Below are positions 33,101-48,100 of a stretch of 64,000 nt of DNA, piece after piece (positions within the stretch are counted from its first letter, which is position 1; the number at the start of each line of letters is the position of its first letter). The position numbers were made by a program, and so were the translations under genes. Source of the DNA: Hedera helix (lineage: Eukaryota; Streptophyta; Magnoliopsida; Apiales; Araliaceae); assembly GCA_947179155.2 (NCBI GenBank), contig OX359281.1, forward strand, positions 41,389,467-41,453,466. The letters are read 5' to 3'. The notes beneath the pieces were generated by a model. That model was not told the DNA's origin. It did not search any database and saw nothing but the letters and a program-made list of their open reading frames with translations.

Positions 33101-36100
33101 ACCCTCTTCCTCGGATTACCTACATTATTATTGAGAGTTGGGATATCAACTTCCTTGTAAACTTTTATACTTTTTTTGTCACTAACTTCATTTAGTTTAC
33201 TTACTTTATTATTCGATCATTTTAAACTTATTTTTGAACGAATCTTTAATCACTTTTAATCTTGACTTTCTATACTTTGTCTCGACATAATTTTAACCTT
33301 AAGTTCTCAATTTTAACTTAAAATAACTTGTAATATTCTTTTAAATAGTTTTGACTTGACTTAAACAATTTCAACAATTCCATCAACCTAACTCCATGCA
33401 CCAGACTACTTTAGTGATTTTATTTTATCAAATCCTTTTAACTAGATGTACTTACATATATGATAAAGATCAAATAAAAGAAGAAACATGAAACTTAGTA
33501 AAAACTCAAGAATTCTTGGAGTGCTGACCTACCTAACCATTATAAATGCAGGTCGATTTATTGAAGAGGCATTGTTTTCCTGTTTACTGGAATGGAGAAA
33601 ATCGACGAGTTTTAAGAGGTCATTGGTTCGCTTGTAATGGGGGTCTTGATTGGCTTCCAATTCGTGAAGATGTCGCTGAACAATTGGAGTTTGCATATCG
33701 AGGTCAGGTAAGAATACTGAAAAGAAGCTTGCTGTTAAATTAAAGGGGTGTTGATTAAGTGATCACAAATTTATTCTGATATTTGGACTTGTTGGTATTA
33801 GTAATATGTACACAAAGTGTTATAAGTAACTTGTTGACTGGGAAGCGATCATGCAACTTTATTTTCTTCGTAGATTCTAAATATGCAGTGTCTTTCTTTT
33901 CATTTGGTGTTGATGGTTTGAGTTGTTAATATTTTGAATTCCAGTCTATATATTTATTTCTTGCTCAATCTTACTTTTACTTTTTCTGGAAGTTAAACTC
34001 GATGATTTCTTCCTCTATTATGAAGTTTAGAGGATAACATAAAGTTGGACTAATTACTTTCAGGTATGGCACCGAAGAACGTTTCAGCAATCAGGACTTT
34101 TTGCTGCTCGAGTTGATTTGCAAGGCTCCACCTTGGTATGCTGTTTTGCACTACTAATGACAAATTTTACTTCCTTGATTACCAATATATAGCATGTAAA
34201 AATTATATCATAGCTTTCTGGTTGTAGGGACTACATGCCCTTTTCACTGGAGAAGATGATACATGGGAGGCTTGGCTAAGAGATGATGCTTCTGGATTTT
34301 CTAGTTTCATTAGTGTGGGAGGGAATGGTGTTAAGTTAAGACGTGGATATGCTCCATCACAGTCTCCAAAGCCGACACAGGTATCTTCCTTTGTTTCCTA
34401 AACTATTTCCTGTATGACAGAATTTTGGTTATCTAACTGTCCTGACTACCCTTCCATAAGTAGATTAGGTTCCAGTTAAGCGAAGTGTGTCCGTAGTCTC
34501 TCTCTCTCTCTCTGTATTTTTATTTTTATTTTAAAGTGGATTGTTTTGGCCATTTGTTATGTTACTTGATCTTATTTTTGTGTAGGTAGATCAGCCCTTG
34601 AAATATTGAATTGAAAGTTACAGTAAAACCTCCATCTCCCATTATCTTTCATCCTTAACTTGTTTCATCATTTTCCTTCTTTCTTTCTCGTCATTTTTTT
34701 CTTAGATGTATTAAACAATGTCAAACATGGTTGACCATCCCATACTTTCACCAAGCTTTCATGAGAGTTAGGTTATATCGCGCAAGTATTTTGTGTAGGA
34801 ATGATAACAAAATCCAATTGCATTGTAATTAGGAAAAGGCTCATGTCAAGATAATGTATTAGCAAGAATCTCTAGTTTATGCAATACTGAAACATTCTAG
34901 TTGATGTATCAAACTAAGAAGGTGACAAGTAGAGGGAGGGATTTTTGTTTTACATTTTGATTGCATTAATTGATTTCTCTTTGTTGTAAGCTAGTCCCTT
35001 CTACGAGTATCCTTATCTGGCCTTCTTGTATTTTTTTCTTCTTTTTTTGGGTGACAGAAGTTTTATTAGATAAAAGAGACAGCACAGAAAGGGAGGACAA
35101 AGAGTTCTCCAAGCAAATAAAAGTGGAAAAAAAAAACTAATGAAGCATTGTACGCTAAAGCTTATTCTTAGGCCATTGAAGGTATGTTGATTCCTTAGAT
35201 TAACACACAAGCTTATTCTTAGGCCGCTGTAGGGGTTTATTGAAAGGAAAGTTCTGAGCTCACTTTTTTTTTTTGGGTGTTCCTGGGGTCTTTTAGTTAC
35301 TCCAATTTGAATGGGTTGTGCTGCTCTTGAGCTTTGGAGGTTTATGTTTTACTTCTAATCCTGTTGTATACACGTTGTGTACATGGGTTTTGTCTCCTAT
35401 TAGCAGTTTATTCGAATTTTTGCTTATCAAGAAAAAAGAAGTTCATGGTTCACTTTTTCTCCTCCTGGAGCGTGGGCTTAGTGCTCTTTTCTGTTATTTG
35501 GGTTGTGCTTTCCAAATTTTCTTTTTGTTTCCTCTCACGCTTCAGTTGTTCTCGTTATTAATATAGTTTTGATATTGTTTTGCTTCAAGAAAAAAAATCC
35601 AAGTCCACATAAACATCATAAAAATTGTCATTAACAAAATTAGTTGGAAAGACTCAAAAATTCAATTGAAAACTTTCTGAAAACCTCTAACAATTATAAA
35701 TGAAGTACTAATATAGATTAAGTTACTTAGTTTGGAACCAGCGTAATGCTTGGCTTTTAGAGACAACTATTTATCTTTGGCTTTGATGCGAGATTTATCA
35801 TATTTCTTGCTTCTCTATGGACTTGCACCATTGGTGTTTCTTCTTCTAATTTAGTTTCCGCTACATGTTTATTCTTTTTCCGTTTCTTTTCTTTTCCTTT
35901 GATTTATAATGGCTATGATTAGATTGGCTCTTTTAGTTTTAAAAAAAATTTAGACACTGTGATTCTCTGTCTGGCCTCTTTTATAATCTTGGGTGTTACA
36001 TCTTCATCTATGTGGAACTTTGTTAACATATAAATAAGAGAACATCAAAGCCACTAATACTATAATATGCTTCTTGTTTAGTTAAACTGAAATACAAAAT

Positions 36101-39100
36101 CAACTTCTTAGTAACTCAATTTGTTGCTTTAGGACGAATTACGCCAGCAGAAGGAAGAGGAAATGGATGATTACTGTTCAGAGGTATTGTTATTGTCATT
36201 CTACTTGTAATCATATCTGCTATAATGCCATTTTCACATGAAGGTACGAGTCAACTAATAATTTACCATAAATCTATAAGTTTTTGCGCATGTATCCTAA
36301 ATTTGCTTTAATGTAAATATTCATCATCTTTAATCTTATATTAATGCCACCACAATGGAGATATTTGGCCATGTGCATTTAATATTTCTTGAGTTTTCCT
36401 TTTTCTTCATCATTGTATCCTCTTTGTTCTATCGTCTTAATTTTTTTTCTTATATTTAAACTTATTGAAGAAATATTTTTCATTTGATTGACAGTTTCTC
36501 TTACTTAAATAATAATTCTTTCAAGATGAATATATTATAATCATCGATGTTCCAATCCTTCACCCGTAGTGTTTAAAAGAACTTTGGAGGTTCTACGTTA
36601 GACGAACCGGTACTAGGGTTGTGATTTTCACATCTATTTTGAGGAGGCTTTGATCACCTGAATTGAAGATTTGTAGATTATTATTTTTTGGATTGGAAAG
36701 ATTTTGGGGTTTGTTGGAAAAAGTGGATGATTTTTTTATTTTTCTTTATATTTAAAGATGTTTTATCATATAGAAGAGAGATACCGAAAGGGAAGACAAG
36801 GAGTCCTCCAAAGAATTACATGTGGGAAATCAAATAAAAACTATAGCACTGCCCACCGATCTCTATGAACATCCGAAATAGAAACTCCTGTAAAAAGGGC
36901 TGCAATGGCCAAAGCCCACGACGGTGATTTCCTCTTCTTCTGTGACGGTTAATTGTTAATCATCATTCCATTCCATTCCTCTTCTTCTGTGATGGTTAAT
37001 TGTTAGCCCAATGTTACCATAAATCGCTGAATCCCTACTATTTGAAAATCTGGAGCACATGATTCCAATTGCAGATAATTTCATTCCGGATCTGGTTGTT
37101 GTGTCCCTCTTCATCAGAGGATATTATACTCCTTGAAAGATTCTGTGCATTTGGTAGGGGAAGGAGAATAGCTGGTTTTGAATTGTGTGATACCTTCTTT
37201 TTATTGGATGGAGTTGTGTTCTCATCGTCTCTCGGTGTATGTCTATGGGTACTTTCAGAGGCATGCCTTTGAGTCTTGAGGGCTTTTCTCCATATACATG
37301 TAGTGTATATATATATATATATATATATTTTCTGTTTTCTCTGTTGGAGGAATCCGCGGACTCCTACGTTGTAAATTTTATACTATCAGATACTCTATCA
37401 AAATAAGTAGTCAAACTAATGCCTATGCATACGCTGAAAAATCTTTTTTGATAAATTTTGCGGTGGTGGTGAGTTTTTGATCTGTTGTTATATCTATAGT
37501 TATTGCTAGCTGAAGCTTTCCTAAATGTATCAATGCATCCTTGTCATACGTTATCGTCTTTTACCCCCCTATTTTTTTTACATTAATCATGAGATTTATG
37601 TTTCATATGGCTCTTTAAATTTTAATATATATAACTTCAATAAAATTTGACCTAATAAATATGATTTGTACTTCAATATATATTTTTTAATTTATTTTTG
37701 TCATAGGTTCCAGTTCGGCACTTAGTATTCATGGTCCATGGAATTGGTCAAAGGTTGGAGAAATCTAACCTAGTAGATGATGTTGCCACTTTTCGCCAAA
37801 TTACAGCGAGCCTGGCTGAAAGGCACCTAACTTCATACCAACGTGGCTATCAACGAATCCTTTTCATCCCATGTCAGGTAGGTATTACAATTAAATTTTT
37901 GGCTATGCTTGTAGACGTTTTTGCTGGTACTTAGTGAGCACATGTAATGTGCTTACATTGTTGTTGAATATGCCTTTCCTCTCACACATTTAACACCAAT
38001 AGTTTGTGTTGCCCTTCTTCTGCAAGTTATCTACATGTTGAATCGCCTCTGGTGCAGCTGTCTAAACAATACCACCTTCAGAAAACTCTCCTGCACAATA
38101 AATTTCTATAAAAATCCCTTTGGGAAAACACCCTGAATGTTGAGTGGAATGATCTTGATGTGACTATGCTACTCCAGTTATTGTTCCACATTATTGTATC
38201 CTCCTCTCCACCTAACGTCACAACTCACAAGTATGTTGATGTTAATTCTGGATCTGAAGCTCAATTAAAACCCTCTAGTATTACTACCATACTTCCCATC
38301 AATCACTTCCCTTCACAAGGTCTGTTTCCCATGGTTACCTTCATATCTACTTATCCAGTAGAGCTTGATTAGAGAGCTGCATGTTTTTGCCCCCTACATC
38401 ACTCTTCTTGAACTTGAGAGTTCTATCAAATGATATTCTCCTCTTCTTTCGTTTCTAGATGAGGTTGCTATTGAGCTTCTCTACCCATCTCTTCATGAAG
38501 GTTGAAGTTGCCACTCATCAATAGGGGACCGAAGATAGTTTGGCAAGTTAGCAATTGTACTTATAGCAAGTAATAATCTCCCACCTTTTGATATTGTCTT
38601 TTCCAGCCTACTAAACTTGGTTGAAAATGGCCCAATATGGGCTCCTAAACAATTTAAACTTAATTTGAGAACTCATTCAACTCAAGGGGCCCAAATATGT
38701 GGAACCTGGAGTGCATAACTCTTCTGCAATTATATATGACTCTGATATTGCTTTGAAGTACACAGAAAGAATATACTCCGACCCTGCTCAATATAAAACA
38801 AAAAATCCAGCTTCTTTTACTCCTTAAATTCTTGTTAATGAGTTTCTTCGTTGCAATTTACAGCCTTTGGTATATCCTGTTCAAAGATACCTAAAATTAC
38901 TGAATTGTGGGAATATGATATGGTATGTTACTTGCTCCAAAATATCATGCTCATGGGTGAAATTAACACCTTGTAGGTTAAAATATCTTGTCATTTATTT
39001 GATTTTTGGTTTTACAAAGGCTGAATACTAATGATCTTATCAAGAGCGCAGACCCCACAACGCTCTATATCCAGACTTTGTGTTATTTTAAGTAGAAGGT

Positions 39101-42100
39101 TGAGACACTCGTTTATTTTTGAATAATCTTGTTGCTTGGAATTTGTGGAACTGTACTTTTGGTGTGTTGAAGGATTGAGCATTGTATAGATGAATTATGT
39201 GTTGGGGAATTGTAACTTTGGTGTGGTGGGGAAGGAGTGGGCTTTGTGAAACTCTAGTTTTGACAGTAAACTTTTGGAAAATATTTTCAGTTTAAAATAT
39301 TTTTATTTTGAGGGATGTAAAGATGAAATTATTATTTGTGCGGGCATTTTTATCTTTTGAGCTTACTCATTTGGTACTTGGTAGAACCTTTTTTCCACCC
39401 ATCTTCTTGAACTTTCTACGAATTTCCAACCCATTCATCCATCCTATTTGTTCCGTGCACCTTCCACCTATCCATTAATTTCCTATTTTCCCAAAACTAC
39501 TTGAACCTTCCACCTCAAAAGCTTACGCCAACTCCAACTTGAAAATACACCAACATCTACTATTGCAATTTGCAAGCTTGTTCTTACTTTCTCTTTGGTA
39601 AGCTTTTGTTTGTAAGTTTGTAACTCTAATTTCTCTATAATACAAGTTGCATTTCTTCTCTCATTTTTGGAGCTATATTTCGTTCTTCTGCTTCAACTTT
39701 TGATTGAGAGTCTTGGGCTTGAAAATTTAATTTCTTAATTTAAGAAAGATATTTCCAATATTTTGGAATTTGTCTTTCTTCATAGGTATGTCCTGCTTTG
39801 GTAGAAGTTTTGTTGCTTACTTGGCCTCTGGCATGGGTGCTTTTATGGGAATTTCTGTGTCTGATCCTTGTACAGATTGGATGTTCTTTTTTGAGTATTT
39901 TCTTTCCATTTCCATTTATTATAAGGTGGGTAGAATTCTCCCCCCCCCCCCCCCCCCCTCCCCTGCTTGTAATGTATTTACTTTTCTAATTAAAAACTTT
40001 TTTATTATTAAAAAAAATGAAGGGACAAGTGGATGAAAATTGAAATTTAGGTAGATCATGAATGCAGCACCTTAACTTCTGTTAAAAATGGTGCCATTTG
40101 AGTGCATTGGTTTTCCTTGTGAAGGCACCTCACCTTGCTGGTGTAAAGCCTCTACATTGCCTTTCTCTTCTTCTCAGTAATTTTCCTATTCTGTTAACAT
40201 TTATCTGGTGATTGTTAGAGAACTGTTTAATCGATTATTTATAAGTGACTTGATTTCGTGAATCACCAGTGGAGGAGGGACTTGAAGCTCAATGGTGAAA
40301 CTGCTGTGGAAAAAATTACTTTGGATGGTGTACGGGGGTTGCGTGTGATGTTGAGTGCAACTGCTCATGATATATTATACTACATGAGCCCAATCTACTG
40401 CCAGGCTATCATTGACTCGGTTCTTTATTTCTCTCTTTTCTTTCATTTTTTTTTCACGTTTCTGTTAATGTTATGTTTTTCGTATTTGGAGTATCTTGGT
40501 GCTCTTTAAACTTCATACTTTGATGTTAATGAAGGCTTCTCTTTACATGCGTGGCAGTTAATTATCTATTTATCGATCAATTTACAGTTACCTTTAGATT
40601 TCACCATCTTAAAGTTGAACTAATAGAATCAAGACTGAAGATTATCTTCTCTACATTAATGTTAATCTCAGTAATGCAGGCACTCTATAATAATAAGATT
40701 TAAAAATTAGTAAGATTTTATGCTAGACGTCCAAATTATTGGTCTTTTTATACTAAATTTTTCTCTTATTTGAAACTTCAAAAATGAGATAAGATTTACT
40801 CATAATCATGCAACAAAAGGGAAGTGGATATTTTCATGGGCTTATGGTGAGGTTTATACTTTATATCATCATACCGAAGGCTGTAGCCAGATACAAGACC
40901 AGATAGGTTAAACAACTTTAACTGATGGGTAAGACGAACATGAAATGCATTTTTCTCAATATATGGAGATGGGCCATGGTTGGATCCACAAATTTGATCA
41001 TCACATGTATGGAAATTATAGATGGATTGAACTAGTAAAATTATTATTTCCTTGAAATATCATTTTAAGAAATGTATGTACCAAATTCAAAAAAAGTTTT
41101 GGCGTTAAGTGCAGCTTCAGGATTTGTATGCATTCTCATCTTCTGTGGGATAGTGTAGTTTTCTTTACGTAATTTTGCTGTTTAGTACGGGTGGGTAAAA
41201 TAGTAGCACCACCAGGTATTAAGTGTGATTGGAGGACTTCAAGACTGAAGTTATACCTCAAGACTTTAAAAGTTCATGAGTTCAAGTCCTAGTAATTAAG
41301 TCTAGTAACATCTTTATACTGATTCAAATTATTTTTTTCTCCAGGTTTCCAACCAATTAAACCGTTTATATTTGAAGTTCCTTAAAAGAAATCCTGGTTA
41401 TGATGGAAAGGTATGTGAGTGGCGAAACATTTGGTATGTACTTTGTTAAGTTTTGAACAATTTAAGTTGATGATTCATGCTGCAATATATTCTAACTCTG
41501 ATTAGCATGCAGGTTTCATTGTATGGTCATTCTCTGGGAAGTGTCCTCTCTTATGATATCCTTTGTCATCAAGAGAATATGTCCTCTCCATTTCCAGTGG
41601 ATTGGGTATACAAGGAACAAGTTGACGAAGAAAAATCTTTCCCTGATATTGGCAAGCAATCTTTTGAGAGTTCCTTAGCTTCCAGTTTGCTGGAAAAGAA
41701 CATCATTGTAAATAATGAAAGTAAGGGCATAGAAGATCTCGTCGATAAAGATGATATAAGTGTTCAATCTAAGTTTTCCCTTGTGGAAGAACATTCTACA
41801 GACTCTTCTGTTCCCACTGTACTTACGGTATCATCAAATTCTGATGAACACTCTCTGCTACCAAATAGTGCCTCATCATCAGATGAAGATGTTGGTCAAC
41901 CTAATTTTAATAAGAGTAGCATTCTCTCATATGAAGGGGATGACTTGAATAAAATCAACACCATGAACAGTGGAAATTTAATAGGGGAGTCAAATAGCAT
42001 CACTGACGAAGTGTCTGGGGAAAATGAAGTCAAGTCAATTGACGCGCTGAAAGAAGAGGTTATATGATCTGTAATTCTGTTGCATGGCTTTCTCTACATA

Positions 42101-45100
42101 TTGATCTCCTACATTACAGAATTGTAAAAAGAAAAAAAAAATCATATTCATGCTTGGAGATTTCGTTACTTGGTTTTCTCCAGCCATTTTATCTTTCCTT
42201 TTTATCTAATTAAACTTTTACTGTTTCAGATTCTTTTCCTTAGAGCCAGACTCAAAGAATTAGAATCTCATTCTGGTACTAAAGGTACACACTGAGGGTT
42301 GGTACTAGATATTTGAAGCCCCCCCCTCCCCAATTTTTTTTTTTTTTTCCTTCATGATTTGTGTTGGTTTTGGGTGTTATAGTGAGTTGTAAAAAGTTCA
42401 TTGACTGCATACTTGTCCAAAAACTGAATTAGTTGGTTTGATTGTGTTTGGTGTGTGTGATATAAACAGGAAATGAGAAGGAAACAACTGTCACAAGTCA
42501 ACCTGTTTCTGAGAGGCCTTCTCTTGGGAAAAACAATACCCTGAAGAGTTACACCCCTTACATAAACTATAAAAAGTTGGAGTTTAAGGTAAATTCTTCT
42601 GATATATAGTGCTATCTTTACTCTTTAGAGCTCTTTGTTGGCGTAACGGTAAAAGTCTAGGACTTCACATTAAAACCGCTCGATCAAAGTGTCAGTACTT
42701 GTGAATTGTCCACAAGATTTCATTTGTATGCATGCGGCTTTGTAGCACATACAGCACATACACAGGTCACAAGACACCAGAACAACATTATCAAACTAGA
42801 AAGCTGTACATAATGTAAAACTGTCTGTTATACATTTCAAAGAGATATCCCGTCCGTCGCATTTTGGTGGTTCTCTTTTTGAGTGCGTAACACAAATTAA
42901 GAAATCCCAAAACAAATTTGAGTTTATGAATATATAATTCTTGTATTTACTGTTATGATCATGCGAAGAAATGTATTATTTATGAACTGCTTTACATCAT
43001 GTAGATGTATCTTCAAATAAATACACGTCCATCCAATTTATGTGGTCATTATTTTTTGGTGTTGGCGTGGATTTCAGGATTTTGCCAAAACCACATTTAT
43101 ACATTACAATTTTCCATATTTTTTCAAATGTATTAAATATATCTCAAGTATATAAGACATACTTTTGTTTTCTGCATGTCTTTAAATCTGCGACGAACAC
43201 ACTCAAAAGTACCGGTCACATAAAATTTACGAAGGGATTATATGTTGTACACATCAGTATATGCTTAATGTGCTCCTTTTTTTGTGAAATGGTTTATCCA
43301 ATTATTTATATTATTAATAAGTTTCCCTTCTATAACTTGTTTCAGCTGCATCATGATTTCAGATTTGCCTTAAAATGGAAAAAGAAAAGAAAGAAAGAAA
43401 AATGAACATATTTAACCGGTCCAACAAGTTCCCAAAGTAATTATTCATAGCTCTTATTGCACCAAGTGTCTAAACAAATAAGTTATTTCCGATTATGAAC
43501 ATATCTGGGAGGGTCTGACAGTCGAGTTCAGATTTGGTGCTAGACATGTTTTTGACACAGATAGTTCTATCATGGAAGTATCACTGCTACCTAGCCTGTT
43601 GTCATAGTGTCCTAGCTAAAGACACTAACGATAGGTAATGTAATTTTTTTTGTAAAATTAGCTTTCTGTTACTAGTAGTTCTTGCCTTTATGACTGATAT
43701 ATTGGTACCGGACCACCGAATACATTTTCATTTATTTATGTCCCGTTCCACCATTCTTCACCTCCGCCTCTTAACCATCCACAAAGGATAAGAAGTTATA
43801 GTTTTCTCATTTTTACATTTAAGTGATGTGTATATTTAAATTAATAATATATTGCTTGCATTACCTTACTTTGTTTCAGGTTGATACATTCTTTGCGGCT
43901 GGGTCTCCTCTTGGTGTATTTCTTGCTCTCCGCAATGTTCGTATAGGGATCGGTAATGGTTAATGCTTGTGTATATTTATTTATACTGTAAGATTGGTTG
44001 TGCATATGCTTTTGGGATGGGTTTCGCCGTTTCGGAATATTCCATCTCTGAAGTAGTCCTTCAATTTAAATTCTTATGTTTTAATCAACTATTCAAAGTT
44101 TCTTGGCAAATCATGACGGATAATTATACGGCTGGGGCACCCATCATTCGTTAATATTTGTCACTTATACATAATAAATAAATAAATAAGAACATGCATA
44201 TTATGTCACTTTTCTTATTGTTTGTCACAGTGCATTCAAATTGCTTTGTATAAGGAGCAACTACTTCAACTTTTAAGCATGCACATCACATCAAATTTAT
44301 CTATATTTTCCCTTTACATAGTTGTCAAAATCGTACGACACGCAATACATATCGTATGATAGGACACAATACATGTAGCAATCAATACATAATCATATGA
44401 GTATTGAAAATTGTACAAGAATTGTACGTATCAAAAGGGAATCGCGGCAGAATTGCATGTGTCATGCAATACATCGATACCCTAACGATTCGGGAAGAAG
44501 ACAGAGACGCGGGAAAAAAAATCTCAAAATTTACCAGTTTTCCGTCGCTTCGATTCTTGCATTCCGCCCTCATTAATGATTTTAAAAGGGTTTCAAACCC
44601 AATTTTGAGATCATTGATCTCCAAACACAATAACTTCAAACCCAAAAAAAGCAATTGAAGTACAGCTATTTGTGCGACCTGTGGAGTCCCTTCTGTCAGC
44701 ATCATCTTAATCTTGATTGGTTCGATTATCTCCATCATCGTCGACTTTAATTTTCTAACCATCGTTGCTGACGTTTTCTCCCAAATCAATTGACGTTTTT
44801 TTATTTTCCTTTCCTTATCTTGAGACAACGGGTAAGTATTATAGTATGTATAATACTATTGTATTATATTAACATTAAAGCTTCTCCGTTGTTCTAGACT
44901 CTCCACCCACATAAAGTACTTATTTACTTTGTTTCCTTTTTATATTATTATATACAAATTTTGTATTACAATTTGTTTGTAATTTATAATTAATTAATTT
45001 ATACACTTAAATACTTAATATGTTTTTAATTAAACTATGTTTTGTAATTTTCAGCTTTATATATCAAATGGCGCCAAAGAAAAAAGAGTTTGATTTCATG

Positions 45101-48100
45101 GAAATGATGAATTTATTGACATTAGTATTGATGATGATTAATGATAATCATATTTGATAAACTTTAGTTACTAATTTTCTATGTTTGTGCCTTTTGACAA
45201 CTTAAAACTTTGAGGACTTGGCTTTTTGTTGGACTATCTGCTTAATAATTATGAAATTTAAGTCATTAATTGTGTTCTCAATTTAAATAGATATCAGAAT
45301 TATTATTTTATCTATTTTTACCGTATCTTACGATACAATACATGAAACACGATACGGGGGTTTTCGATTCACGATAAAATTCTTGATTTGACAACTTGAT
45401 TTGACAACTATGCCCCTTTAACAATTGGCCCACATCCAATCTACTTATGATCTCTGTTCTGTTTTTTTGGGGTTCTCTTTCTAGGGGAAGGGCAGGAATA
45501 TTGGGAAGAGGAAAATATAATTGAGGAGATGCCAGCTTGTCGACAAATGTTCAACATTTTTCATCCTTTTGATCCTGTGGCATATAGGTCTTTCTCAGTC
45601 TTTCTATTTCTTTGAATTCAGGCTTCTATTTCTTTATATTGTTTTGTATGCATATATATATAATAATGTCTCTAAGTTTCAGTTGAACTGCTTAATATTA
45701 TCCTCCTGGCAATGTCTTCAAGTTTCAGTGTTGCTGAAAATGGCAATTGGATAAGTAGTGGTCATTATGGTTCGTGTTGGTCAAATTCTGGATACAAATC
45801 CAACTGACCGATGACATTTTTTTTATGTAATAAACTAACACAGTACTAACCAACAACTTAATGAATCCAAGCAACTCCCCTTTGTAAAATAGTCTTTATA
45901 TACCTTTTTGAATTTGAATTTGAATCGTGTAGTTTAGACATCTTTTGGGAGACAAAATCTTTAATGGCTGTTTGTCTTAAAGCTAACGTTTAATCTTGAA
46001 AACTGGCACTCTGATTATTCCCTATTTCTGCATTAACCCAACTAGCTTAAAAGTTTTCACTTCTTCTAAACATTTAGGGCCAGTTCAAAATGATCATGTC
46101 CATCTTCTCCCCTCTCGCATATTTCTTCATCAGATGATGAACCCATGCTCAAATTTTTTCTTTGATTAGCATCCAATAGGTAGGCTAGTAGATTGAGTTG
46201 ATAAGTGCGCATGGGCTCATCATCTGATGTAGAACCGATGCGTGAGGGGTGAAGAAGCGGGGATTGATAGCTTTGTCGAAGCATCTAGAAGCAGTCGCTT
46301 CACAACCTTGAATTCTTATTTATAAATGAATTGGGAAAGCCAACAGAAAGATTCGATTCTGAAATGGATCTGGTCCTCCATGTAAAAACAGAAAATACAA
46401 TATCAATGGCTAGATCTATTATTTTCCCACAATTCATTAAATTCATGATCATCTTGTCCGAGTCTAACATCTCACATGCAGCTATTTTGATTTCATTATG
46501 CAGAATAGAACCGCTAATCTGTAAAGATTATGTTAACAAACGCCCTGTCATTATCCCATACCACAGAGGAGGAAAGAGGTTGCATATAGGACTTCAGGTA
46601 AGGTCTTTTAATGGTAATAAGTGTGACCCAGCTTCTTCTCCATTTTGTGTGCTCAAACTATGATGTGCAGGAATTTGCTGAAGACTTATCTGCACGTACT
46701 CAGGCTGTAATTGATCATATAAGTTCCACAAAGGTGCACACTGCTGAAAACCCATATTACCATTCTCTTCTATAATCTTTTTCCAATGAGTGAGAGTTTA
46801 TATTTCTCCATTATCTAACAAATTTCATAAAGAAAGACGATCTTCTAAACTGAATGCTCAATTTAGGGGTTTTAAAGTGTGTTGTTAGATCCTGCAGTGC
46901 ACCACAGTGGACATTGTGGAGACTTCCCACTTAGTTCTGGTCCTTAACCTATTTTTATTTTTACTTTTTTCATATTAAGCCTAATTATCATTCTCACATA
47001 ATTCCATATATAGTATCTGATATCGATGAACTCAAATTGACTGCAGTTGAAAGTCATAAGTGAGTTAAAATTACTTTTGTTTTCTGTTTGCAAGAAGGCA
47101 TAATCAAATTCAAACCTTGTTTTCTTCTTACATTTTCCATTTCTCATCTTGACTGCTTTTTGGTTTTTTACTCTCTTTCCAACATTTATATGTCCCCGTT
47201 ATCACCATCTGCTTGGTGCTTCCTGGTTCAGCCTTTTGGTTTCATTTTCTCCTTTATACTATTTGTTTCTTCGAATATTGAATATCTTTTCATGTAACAT
47301 TCATTGCTGATATAGTATGTGTTCCTTATAAACCGAGAGAATTTTTAACCAAATACAACAGAACATGTACAGCTAGACCCGTACGATGAGCAGTTATGCC
47401 TCAATCAAAATAGTTAAATAACCATACATATTTTTGTTATTAGAGGAATATAGAATACATGAAAAACTCGTATAATGTAGTGGAACATAATGAAACTTTC
47501 TTGCAATCTAAAACTCACTGCTTGACAACTCTTTGCGGTGCTTGGCCATCTGTCTTTAACTGACTAAATTTGGTTCTTCATCTTGATTTTCTTTTGGTTG
47601 CCAATCCTTGATCTTGATTGCATCCTTTCATGGAACTTGATAAGGTAGTTCCCGCTCAGTTCTTGACTAATGAACTCCCCAAAATAGGGCTTCAAAAATT
47701 AAATTACATTAAAAAAAAAAGGGAACTCCTCAAGGAAGTTGATTCTCAAACATCAACTTAGCAAAAGAGAATCAAACTGGGTCAATACCAATTCAGTTAT
47801 CAGAGTTGCATCTCAACTAGGTTGGTTCTCATATATATTAATATCGGTCATGGACTCATGCACTAACTTTGTTACCATGAGTAACTTGTCTATTTTGTTA
47901 GTAATTTTGATTCTTCTCACCTTGTGGCAAACAACTTGAATTTGGTCTGAGTTTGATGTTTGTTGTATTCTTCTATTTAATTTAATTTCAATCAATACTT
48001 GTAATTTGTTTGATTTTCGATCACATGAAATCTGTGATGATTTTTGATTATATTCTCTTTGAATAGGTTAAAGTACTCACAATCTGTCAATCGAGAAGTA

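Noticed and set aside
42625..42780. tRNA gene or SINE
   Set aside because: TGGCGTAACGGTAAAAGT resembles a pol III A box, but a convincing B box and the cloverleaf are missing.
43040..43405. 121-codon open frame inside SGR2 intron 13
   Set aside because: Hydrophobic low-information translation of AT-rich intron DNA; the exons on both sides join in phase without it.
44382..44828. 148-codon minus-strand open frame as a possible transposase
   Set aside because: No BED finger, hAT dimerisation or catalytic motif; treated as noncoding interior of the hAT-like element.
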